Source: Solenopsis invicta (lineage: Eukaryota; Arthropoda; Insecta; Hymenoptera; Formicidae). From it: a stretch of DNA of 64,000 nucleotides. The stretch is taken from NCBI RefSeq assembly GCF_016802725.1, contig NC_052668.1, positions 27,654,001 through 27,718,000 on the forward strand, written 5' to 3'. The translations under genes were made by a program, and so were the position numbers. This document shows, in pieces, positions 45,701 to 58,400 of the stretch (positions are counted from its first letter, which is position 1; every line of letters begins with the position of its first letter). The notes beneath the pieces are model-generated. The model was given only the letters and a program-made list of their open reading frames with translations, made no database searches and was not told the origin of the DNA.

Positions 45701-48700
45701 GATTCGCTAACTTTATCCTTTTATTATTCAAAAAGTAAGCGTCGGACAAAATTTTCGTACAGGAAAAATCGTCTCAGAATTTATTCAAGAATATGTCTTT
45801 ATCGGGACACATGGGTCGTTCTGAATCGCCCTGTATAGCAGAGAGAGAAATCGAATATTTAAATAATAACCTAGAAAAAACTTAGCCAAAACTTTTGTTG
45901 GCATCAAATAGACTCCAGTAACTGTTAAGTGTTAGTATAAGTTTATTAATATAAACTTACCAGACTTGACGAGTTGTCCATAGTGTAGTAATTGCTTCAC
46001 AGATGCACTAGTAGGATAATGTCCTAAGATTGCCGGTAAACGTTCCTAATAACAATGTAAACATAAATATAATAAATAATAACAGTTAAGATAATAATAT
46101 TACAAATAAGTATTTAATTAAAATTACTAATTTTTAGTTAATGCCTGAATATGACGATATAATATCTATTGTACAATTATTTTATTCATATAGTTGAAAG
46201 TACTGTAAGTCTTGGTCTACAATAGGTGTAGTAAATCTTAAATCGTAGTAAAATAAAATTTTTACAGCTTTAATACAGATTAAGTTAATAAGAATAATAA
46301 GATCTGTTAAAAAATAAAAAAATAAAAACTTTTAACTTAGGGATTAATCATATTTTATTTCTGATATGAGTAGCATTCTGCCGTCATTTTTGGAGCATCA
46401 GAAAACTTTTTTTATATGCTGATTACATTTATCTTATTTATGAGGACGCATCTTAAGATATTTATACAACTATTTTCAATCTTAAAATTTCGTCAATATG
46501 CAGACAATATGCTGACATTTGTCTGTCTCAGTTATATTTTGGGGTTATACAGCCCCAATTTAATGCCATAATAATTTTATAGCTAAATTAAAAATAGCTA
46601 CATCGCGTCTAAATACACATATTTAGCGCCAAATCTGGCGAAACGTCGTCTCCCTGTCTTTGGGCGCTATTTAGTTTTCCCTTCTCGCTCCCGAATAGAA
46701 AGAAAGAAGGCGATTTAGTGCCTAGATTGGCCCATGATGCAATTTCCACATGGGATATTTGAGTCTTATTTAAGATTATCTTAAGTACCATTTTAAGATA
46801 ATATCAAAGTATTAGCATCTTATTAAGTCATTACTTAAGATGGTCTTGAAATAAGGATGACCGGCCTTACACACCTAATTTAATATGAAAAGTTTATACT
46901 AAAATTTAACCGTATGTGTGCGTGTAATATTGGTGTAGTAATGATATACTGATATTTCATAAATTATATGTATGTATTATAAGTCGTATGTGTGTCGTTG
47001 TTTAGTTGATAAAACTCACGACTTCATCATTCCCTTAAGGTGAATGCTGAATTGGTCACGATACGTATTTATTTTCAGATATCTCTTAGGGCTCGTGACT
47101 CCTCAGGCCGAAAACTCCGCGTTGACTGTAGCGACATTCCGTCGCGGACAAAATTAGAACTAATAGACGTGAAACGTGACAGATTGACGATGAGATGTTG
47201 TGTATGTCATTATTATGTGTTTCATTGTGAAAATATGACTTGTTTCGTATTTAACAAATTCGTAAAAATGGACCGCGAGTAAAGTTTCTTTGAATTTTAT
47301 ACATAAAAATACATTTTTCACTCTTTTCAATAACTATCTGTGTGTTTTCCTGTCTAAATATCACTTTACGTCCTTTTTACGACTATTTACTGACTGCTAG
47401 GCAAAAAAAAGATAGTCGTAACTGATATTTAGAAGTGTTTTAAAACCGTATAATTAGTCTGTTTTATCCAAATTGGCCTTATTTACAAATGGCATGATTG
47501 ACAAAATTATGTGTTTTCCTGTTTCAATAGCTTCACTTTACATACTTTTCACGACTATTTACTGACTGCTAGGCAAAAAAGAATAGTCGTGACCGATATT
47601 TAGAAGTGTTTTAAAGCCATCTGCTTATTCTGTTTTATCGAAGTTGGTTTTATTTACAAATGGCATGTTTGATAAAATTACGTGTCATTTCACGGAATTT
47701 CTCGCTTCTGACGTCACGACTTCAATATGGCCGCGGCGAGTACTCAGGAGCCTCAATTAACAATCTCTCTATAAGCATATAATACGACGTCTCTTAAGCT
47801 GACATAGACAATGAAACACAATCGAATAAAACACAAATAAAAATTTGTTGTTAATATGTTGCTCAATTCCAGATTTTGTTGCTCCAGCCGATTCGAAGAA
47901 AATAGTGGTTGTGCTGACTTAAGATTAAAGCTTACACAGCCATTTAAAGAAATAAAAAAGAATAAAAAATTTATACAGATTTTTTTTTACTAATTTGTTG
48001 CTAATTAGTTGTTAATTAGTTATTTGTCACTAATTTGTTGCTCAATTTCCAATTGTGGTGCTCCACCCCCAACTCTTGAAAAATGATTCCTAACAGACAT
48101 ACGTTTAGCAAAATATAATAAAATTGATAAATAATGAGATATTAATTGATTACGATTTCCCGAATTTGTTTTTCATGATTTTCAACAAATCCGATATTTT
48201 TGCTCCCTCAATCCTCCAAATAAATAACAAAATTGGATTTGTTGAAAATCACGAGCAACAAAATCAAGAAAATGTAATCAGTCGAGATATCTTAACTACT
48301 TGCAATTTTCAAATGTTGTACTGACGTAGGGCAGCTAGGGGTAGCTTTTGAAAAATCGAGGGTGAAGCACCAAAATTGAATTTGATGAAAATCGCGAGCA
48401 ACATATTCGGGGAATCGTAATCAGTCGAGATATCTCATTAATTATCAATTTTATTGTATTGTGCTAATGTATGACTGTTTGGGGTCATTTTTCAGGGGTT
48501 GAGAGTGGAGCAACAAAATTGGAAATTGAGCAACTAATTAGCAACAAATTAGTAGAAAAAGAATTTATATCATTTAAAGATTTATTTTTTTAATTTTTTT
48601 AAATAGTTGTGCTAGCTTTAATCTTAAGTCAGCACAGTCACTTTTTTCTCCGAATCGGCTGGAGCAACAAAATCCGAAATTGAACAACAAATTAACAACA

Positions 48701-51700
48701 AAGAAACAACAAATTTCTATTTGTGTTTCATTCAATTGTGCTGCATTGGCTGTGTCAGCTTAATAGACGTCGTACCATGCACTTATGGGGAAGATTTTTG
48801 AATTAATTTGGAAAATGAAAATGTCGCAACATAACTTTATCATATACCATTGAATTCGTAATAAAATAAGCTTATTTTGCTTATAAAAAAATAAAGATTT
48901 TTTAAAAAAAAGTAGGTGGTGGGAAACAGTATAAAAAAAATTTTTAAAAAGTTTTTTAATCACTGTTATAAAATACTCTTCAAGCCATTTAACTTTTAAT
49001 TAGAACATTTTTCTCTATCTCTTATAGTTTTGATGATATTACACTTCGGAAAAAAAACCGATCTTTTTCAAAGGGGTGATTCACCCCTTAAAAGTGAAAA
49101 CGGGCACGCATATAAAAAAAATAATAAAAATATTACTTATTTTTATTTGTACTACAACATCTTAAAAATTCGTCAAAATCGGAGAGAGACACCTCGAGAC
49201 CTTTCCTTGTTAGAAGCTTTATAGAAGCTTTAGAGAAGAAGACATTGTGTGTATGAAATAAGTAGCTAACGAGGTGTAAGTTAAATCGAAGAACAATACG
49301 GCGCTTGCAGAATAATCCTTGATGCTTTAATATAAAAGATATAAGTGCATGAAAATTGTTTATGTAATTGTCACGTGTATTGGTGCAAAAAGCAGAAATT
49401 GGGTTTATTTTAGTTCAGAGATTTTGCATTAGAGGCGCTGAAGTCAAAAAGACAAAAACAGATGAGTGTGTTTGACAAAGTGTGCTAGCCTATTTCCCTT
49501 ACTCTTTGCTTCGCGCGCGACCCAAAGTTCGTCAAAGAAAAATCTATAGCAATCTGCAGTACCGATGTCGAGTGAGTTTCACCGTCAATCCAGCATCGCC
49601 TTAAAAGGATGTTGGCGACATTAGTTTTACCGATTGAAATAATTTATGTATGCGTGCGATATTAATATTACTATAGTAGCAAACATCAACATATCTCTAA
49701 AAATTTCTATATCAATGCACGTAGAGGGAAAAGTAGGTAAATTGCACGCACCTAAAGGAAATTTACCGCAGTGAAGTAATTTTTAAAGTTGAAATCGAGT
49801 AAAGAAATAGAAAATACGAGTACAGAAATAGAAACTTTAAACATTTTTTTATCATTATGTATTGTCATATTGAACAATTTTTTATTTGGTAATGCTATAT
49901 TCAGCAAAAAGAGGCAAGTGGATAAAAAAAAATTTCTCGCGTTTTAGGTAATTGTACGCACGGTTGGACGTAGAGGAAAAATGAGGTTATAGTCCATTCT
50001 TTTAGCTGCACTACACTGCACTACACTGTACTAGTGACACTATGGTTGTAGTCTCACATGGTCACGCCTTTCAAGATGGATGCGTAAAATTGTCCACGGC
50101 GGACTTGATTTAATAGAAAAACAATTACTCGATGACTATTTAATTAAATTTAATAAACAATAGCTCAGAGAACGCAGGAAAAAACTTTTATTAGGCATAA
50201 GAAGATGAAATGAATAAAATAAAAATACGGACTTATTGCCTTATTTTCTGAACGCCGAAATCGCAACAAAAATCATGATTTTACTTCTTCTTATCTTTTC
50301 AATTAACTATGTTTTTAAATGATAACGTATGGTTCTACATTTAAAAAATACCTTCAGCCTACAAATATCGTCGTGATATAATCTCTATTCATCGGGAAGA
50401 TACCAAATCACGAAGCATACAATTACCCAGTGCGTACAATAATCCTACTTTTCCCTACGCACATACTCGTATGTGCACAAATTTTCAAACAAAGTTTTCT
50501 CTTATACTGAAGTTCACAATTCGTTTCTAAAAACACACTATTGTTCCTTTTTGCTTTTCAGTGGGAATTATACTTGTTTTATATGTATAAAGTATAAAAC
50601 TTTTATATAAAGCAGTTGTGTTACCACGAGGTGATATGAGATGTTGATAACAAAACTATCAATAACAATTGTTATTAAAAATTTTTTAATTTTTCTATTT
50701 TCTTCATTTTTTTGTATCAATTTAATTCTACCATGCGTTATTGTTTATACTTTAACTATGGAAAAAAATTTATAATTTTGAGTGATTAATATAAAGATTA
50801 CTTTATGTGAAAAACATCAAATTCAATTGGTAGAGCAAAGCTGTCGCCAGCATTCCCTTAAAAGTATGTGTAAAGAATTATATGTGCTTATAAATAAATA
50901 TGCATTAAAGGCATACCGAATCAAATTGCTCAGGACTGAATCCAGCGAACAGGAATAACGTATTCTTGCATATCGGTTGGGTAATAACTTTACTGGCGCA
51001 TACCGATTGTGCAATTTGATTACTTAATTTGCTCTTAAGATTGAATTCGTACACGCCAAAGTGGTTCGCAATCTGCAATAGTACATTCAAAATTTAAATT
51101 ATTAAATTCCGAAGAATTATTTGAGATCGAAAAATCAATGTTTTTTTAACATAAAAGTGACGTACCTCTCCAACATCGGTGATCTGTGCCAGCAGTTGTA
51201 AAAGAGGGCTCTTCATCCTGCCGCAGTAAGCGATCGGAGCCATAGCGTACATCTCTAGGATATACTTTTGATATTCGGGGCGTTGCGTTGACATGACGAA
51301 GAAAGTGGTGGTACCTTGGCTATGTCCTATGTAGAACATTTTTTTACGGCCAGTGGTTTTCACAATATAGTCTATGTTCGCTGGAAGATCAAGCGTACCG
51401 ATCTCGTGCCAACTATATAAGCAACCAGAATATACATAAATTATGTTTAACTAAAAAAAAGGCAAAGCAATGAAACTCGAAGAACATTTTTATTGTATAC
51501 AGTTTTTAAACATATAACGTGCTTTTACGCATAACGATCTTTTAATTCTTTATTTATTATATTTTTATCTGTAAAGATAGAGATATTAATCTGCTCACAG
51601 AGGCTTGAGTATTTATCACAGTCAAGTAATCGAAGATAATTAATTAAACCTTTTTTCTAATGAGATATGACAGATTGTTAAAACAATTGTTATTTCAATA

Positions 51701-52455
51701 TAAATACTGATCAAAATTTAAAAGATCAAAGTTTTTCTCTCGAATTAGTCTTTTTATTTATTTATTCAAAAACATGAAAGCTAATAAAGAAACATTTTGA
51801 GTTGAAAATTGTAAAAATTGTAAAAATTAAAAGTTATTATTTGGCAGCACAAACCGTTGTGCTTAATATAAATCTTCTGGTCTTATATTTTAATTTAGTC
51901 AGTTTGATATAACATAGCGTAAAGTTGGTATGTACGCCGCAGCAGTCAGAAAAAATATAAAGAATGAAGACAGTTTTCTCATATCTACTTTGTTATGTTC
52001 CTTTATGTTATATTAATATTATGTTGTAATTAAATTTCTTTAGTAATATTGACGAAAATATCGTGAATTGAATTTATTTTTTTATGTAGAAGTAGCGCCA
52101 TTGTGTATTACCATCTACGTAAAATAATTACTGTAGGAAATATAAAAGGCATGATTATTTCATGATATGTAAATGTAGTGCGATAGTAAAAGATGGATTA
52201 TAAACAAGATACAAGTGCATATCTCTTGTATTTCTTATTTAGTTTGATATCTTATACGAGTATATCCCACTTGTTTAAGATATACGGCACTTGCAGCGAG
52301 CCGGATTTATGCCGTAATACAGACGCTGCGTAATTGAAAAGCAGCACTTGCCTCTATATTGAGAATACAATGTGTATATATCTGCACTTTGTTGATGTCT
52401 GTGTATACTAATTTTTTCAATATTGCATTATTATTACTTTATGTGTATACACACA

Positions 52456-52498
<43 letters not shown>

Positions 52499-55400
52499 TT
52501 GTTATTCCATAATAATCTTTGTAAACACATTTTGTTAGTCATTATGTTACTTTATATTATATTTGTAAATGTTATTTGTAAATTATCGATGCGCCGTGTA
52601 CCTTACATATGAGTAGTCGTAAATCCCGTCACTTTTTTTATATGACAAAAATGTAAGAGTTTTTTTTAAATTTCTTTTTCAAGTATAAGAAAAGAACACA
52701 CATATACACGTAGAGGTATACATATATCAATTTTTACCTGAAATTCCAGTATTTCTTTTTCGAGATTGATTTATTTATGTGTTTACGAGAATACGTAGTG
52801 CCACGCGGGTTAGCGATCCACACATCGTACCCTGCATCCGCCAGAATAAACGCTAAAAAGCAATATCAGAATGTACAAATAACAAAGATAAATATTATTC
52901 AATACTGACGCTGAAGCAAATGAAAGTTGATAAACATTTGATAAACATCTACATTTCACACAATTATATCTTTTTTCTGAATTAACCTTTAACGCTCCGT
53001 GGATTCCGTTATAGAGCCATCCGTCATTTGTTTCGTAAACGTGAGGAGCGCTAAGGGTTAATCCAAATACAATATAAAAAAATTCAAATTTGAATTCTAA
53101 AATAATATAAGAATCATTTTAATGCAATCAATAAAACATATATATAAAAAAAGTGTTTCAATATCTTTTAATGTTTGATTTGGAATAAAAATAAATTTAT
53201 GCATACGCACGAAATTATTAATTCATGACTAATGATTATTAAAACAAAAAAAGTTTCTTGATTCTTTATCTTAAAAAAGCAACTTGACACTTAAATATAA
53301 TTGTATGAATATGATTGTATGTTCATTCACCAATATTTCTCCTCATTTGAAAAGGAGTAAGAGAGACCGGGGCTATTCGAAACACATGTTTGAATATATC
53401 ATGTCATTTGAATGTATTTTAAACAATTTGTGTCTACTTTTTGCTGTGTGATGTTTATTTTTGTAGACCATACGCTATAAAGCGCAAGGTTGACGACGAA
53501 GCTACTTGAAACACTGAACGTCGAATCGTCGATCTAATGATTTTTTCTTCTATTTACATTCTATGAACAAAAAAACAAAATTTAATACTCAACAGATGTA
53601 ATTACACAAAATACAAATAGTCTCTGACTTGTTTCGAAAACACTGAAACAATAAAATTTTCTACTGTACGTTTGTTTTCTTTTTTATTGTATGTAACTTT
53701 TTTAAATAATACTATAAATTTTTTTTTGTAATACAATAAAGTCTTAACAACAGCTTTTTTACATTTTTTAAATTAAAACACAAATTCTAGAATATTCCTG
53801 GGCTAAATTCAAATTACCTCCGACTAAGGGATATTCAAAATATTTGACACTGTTCGACATTTTTATATGTAGTTCAAAGTAAGTACATTTCCATGTTCTA
53901 TCTATAACGGCATTATAAAGGGAAAGATTCAACCTTTCAAACCGTCCAACTTTCTTTTAATGAATACTGTATGTAATACTGTTAGTATTCATTAAAAGAA
54001 AGTTGGACGGTTCTACTGATTGTGTGTCCAAAGATTATAATAATGTGTAAATTTAAGTGTTGAAGTGTTTTGAAAGTACCAATTGGTGAATTGCAACATT
54101 GAGCTGCAATGCTTAACGAACCTTGGAAAAAATATTTTTATACATATAATTACATATAATTATACAATAAAATAAGCATAATTATATATAACTATATAAA
54201 AAATATGTACAATTATAATACACATGGTGTCCATTTTAAAGTACCAACTCAAATATCTCAGAAATACTGCGTTAAATCGAATTACGTTTCAGACAAAAAT
54301 TTTATAACTTTGAGGAGGAAAGTTACAATATATGTATATTGTATATGCTGTAAATATCAAATCTCATAATTTGGAAAATATTTATCTCAAGGTAAACTAG
54401 AATATATAAAAAGCATGGGAAGTTTTATTAAAAAATGCAAAGTAACCTTATCATGATTTTAACAACGCCACTCAAGGTGATATCAATGACATTTTATATA
54501 CCTCTTAGAGTCATAAAACTTTTGCCTGAAACATTTTTCGATTTAACGTAGGGTTTTTGAGATTTCTAAGTGGATCCTTTAAAATAGAAAATTCTTTATA
54601 TTAAAGGATATATAATTATACATATTTTATATATAATTATGCTTATTCCATATATTATTATATATAAAAATTTTCTTCCTGAAATTGATTGGACACTGTA
54701 GCCCAATGACGCATCTGCCATTTTAGTACCTTCGGAAAACTTGAACACTTAAATTCATACATTATCTATTATAATTCTTGGACTTATGTTAAAAGAGTAT
54801 ATTCTGAAAGTTTAAAGCTTTAATTTTAACTGTGACAAATTCCGCTACTTTGGCATACTCCTTTAATGTTTAAACTATTTAACAATAAGTCATTGTTCCT
54901 TTACCTAAACTTCGGTTGCCAGTAATAGTATAACAAGACGAGTCGCACAGAATGCCGGGCACTACAAACGCAACAGGTTTATTCGAATCGGTACACTTTA
55001 TTGGTCCTGTTATTCGATGGAGTTCCAAAATGTAACCATCAGAAGTTATCACTTTGTGCAGCTCACCTTTATATCCATATTTGCTTATTAGTTGCATCTG
55101 TAGAATAGAACGACTGCTTTAAATTCAAATTCGTTTATATTGCATTGTAGAATTAAATATGATTGGCAAAAAATAAAAAAAAATCTATTATCAATGTGAT
55201 TAATATTAAACTTATAATAATTTATTAGTTGTCACGTGACGACTTGCGTTTGTCATCCGTCAAAAGAGCCGCATGGCTCGACCGCGGAGGCGCGACACAG
55301 ACATTGCGCCCTTCCAGCTCTCTTGGAAGAACACTGAAAAAACAAGACTGGTAATAACTACCAAAATATGTAGTGAAGTAGTATCAATTAAATATTTGAT

Positions 55401-58400
55401 TATTGTAACAAAAAATGATTATACTTTTCTGAATATTTATTAACTTATACCAGATTTGATAATACTAAATATTAAAAAAAAAAAATTATTTTTAGTTATA
55501 TTTACAAAATATTTAACTGATACTATTTCACTATATATTTGGTAGTTATAACCAGACTTTTTTTTAATGCAGGCACGATTCCTTCGGCGTGATTTTTATG
55601 TGTGTCATTTTGCTTTTCTTTTTGTGTACTAAAGTTACGAAAAGAGCGCCAGAAACGAGCGGAAAAAAGAGTCGACGGCCGCGATGATCACTTTGCTGTA
55701 CAATTTTGACGTCTTGACTCTGCTCGGAAACAAGAAGACGAAAACTACCCGCTGAGGGATCAACGAAGCAGGATGCTTAGAACGCGATGGACTCGCCCTA
55801 ATTGCTTTATCGTTTTCCGCGAAACAAATGCACCCTTTTATCAGAAAATTTGTTTGCAGGAACAGCAAAAATATCGGTCCTTTAAAAGCAATATAAGAAA
55901 AGTGCCGCACCGACCATCGTACGAAAGGGGACGAGCATGTCCATCGGCAATAAGAAAACCCCGTGATCATTGAGGGATGAAGGATAATTAGGATAAGTAG
56001 GATAAGTAGCATCATCGCAAACCTCCCAGGATCAACGATCGATGATCACTTGAACCAATTTTTGAACGCTTTTCATGCTGCACAAAGCTTTCATAAGCAG
56101 TATCATTTAAATGACGAAAAAGTAAAAAAAAAAAAAATACTTTTTACAATGAAAATATTTAATGTTTAGAGTGACATCTTGGATATCGTGGCAAATTACA
56201 GAAATCTAAATAAAACCTAAATCCAAACTAAGGATTGACATTTTATTGCAAAATAATTTTACAGCAGTGAATTTTAACTCTTACCCAATCAGCACACAAT
56301 ATTTAAAAAATGTTTCTAAAAACATTTAAAAAACATTTTTAAAAACATTTATAAAAAAGTTAAAAATGTAAATAATACAGGACTAACTCTTTTTCATTAC
56401 AAAAATGTTTATTTTAACGTCTAAAAGAATGTTCCGCACCGACCATCGTACGAAAGGGGACGAGCATGTCCATCGGCAATAAGAAAACCCCGTGATCATT
56501 GAGGGATGAAGGATAATTAGGATAAGTAGGATAAGTAGCATCATCGCAAACCTCCCAGGATCAACGATCGATGATCACTTGAACCAATTTTTGAACGCTT
56601 TTCATGCTGCACAAAGCTTTCATAAGCAGTATCATTTAAATGACGAAAAAGTAAAAAAAAAAAAAATACTTTTTACAATGAAAATATTTAATGTTTAGAG
56701 TGACATCTTGGATATCGTGGCAAATTACAGAAATCTAAATAAAACCTAAATCCAAACTAAGGATTGACATTTTATTGCAAAATAATTTTACAGCAGTGAA
56801 TTTTAACTCTTACCCAATCAGCACACAATATTTAAAAAATGTTTCTAAAAACATTTAAAAAACATTTTTAAAAACATTTATAAAAAAGTTAAAAATGTAA
56901 ATAATACAGGACTAACTCTTTTTCATTACAAAAATGTTTATTTTAACGTCTAAAAGAATGTTTTTAAAATATTATAAAAACGTTTTTTAAACATTTAAAG
57001 AAAATGTTTGTTAAACGTTAAAGAAATGTTTCTTTTAACAAAGCATAAATGAGCAAAACAATATTTAAAAAAAAAATATTTTAAAAACTTTTGCAATAAA
57101 AAAATTTTTTAAAAACGTTAAAATTAGTGAATTCATGCCTTTTTTACATTAAATAAAATTTTTTTTTAATATTGAGATTTTATTTTAAGAATTTTTTTTC
57201 GGAAATTTCCACGCGGTCATCCATCCAAGTTGCGACCCCGATGAACGTTACTTGATCTCTATGATCGTTGCAAACTGATCCCTCGTGATGATCTGTAAAC
57301 ACTTTGTGCTAAGATATGTACATCACTGATAGATCAGGTCAATACATGTTATCGAAAAGACAAAAAACCCAGCAAACACAGTTGCATAACAGCAATGTTA
57401 ATAGAATAAAATCGGAAGTAACATACAATATAACATGCGCGTTACATGTAATGTCCATGTTAGTTATAATTTCCTCACTCACAAAAAAAATAACAGTTAC
57501 ATAACAGTTATATTATATTTGTTATACAGGAGTCATATTAATAATTCAGTTTTATAACAGTTATATTATTAAAATAAAATGTTTGTTATATAAACCTAAT
57601 AAACGGTAGTTATATGACTGTTATAAGTTATGATGTAATATCAAGAATTCAATTTTACATAACTATAATATTGCTAGAATGTAAAAATTTGTTATGTAAC
57701 GTGACACGCACAAGTTATATAACTATTATTTTCTGTGCTTGCTGGGAATATATAATTAATATATATTATTTATATAAATATATATAATTAAGTTAATTTT
57801 TTACTGATGTTATTAAAACATTTGTTTAACAAATTTTGAAATTAATAATAATTGAAAAATAAATAACTTAAATGTTAAATAAATAATAAATAAACATAGT
57901 TTTATAGAGATGAAAAATAAATTAAAATATTAATATTGAATAAACATTAAATAAATATTAAATAAATATTTAAAAATGTTTACTAAAATTATTTTTTCAA
58001 TTAAATAATTCACGAAAAATAAATACTTAAACAATATTAAATTAACGTTTAAAAAAACTGGTAATTGTGCACAATAGGGGGCTCAGCTCCAATCATATTG
58101 ACCTTGACATATGTTATAGAGGCAAGGATACTGAACAACTTTTCCTTATAAACTAATTGGCGCTCTTGTCTACTTTTTGAGATATACTTAGAGAAAGAAG
58201 AAACAATTTTTCTTAATTATTTCAGAAAATATTTATTTTACAAAAAAATGTGTTAAACAAAAAATGAAGCTTGTGATAAGTTTTACAAATAAGATTTTTT
58301 ACATATTTTACCTAACTCCAATTTTAGAAGTTATAATCAAAAAACCATTTTAAAAAAGCTCTGACAAATTCAAATTTTTACATATCGTACCGAGAACACG

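Larger units (their letters stand above)
47035..49604. mobile_element. TTAA-bounded element of about 2.57 kb, composite
   Basis: Left: TTAA (47035-47038) then GGTGAATGCTGAATTGGTC. Right: GTCAATCCAGCATCGCC then TTAA (49601-49604); the ends are inverse with an extra base on the left. The interior holds the 169-bp tandem pair and the 990-bp foldback. The frame at 47040-47282 (80 codons, with MRCCVCHYYVFHCENMTC) is unassigned. Immediately left, CATCATTCCCTTAA looks like the end of yet another such element. Confidence 0.5.

Noticed and set aside
45435..45838. Two 100-codon frames on opposite strands with almost the same protein
   Set aside because: They are the two strands of one palindrome; no family similarity.
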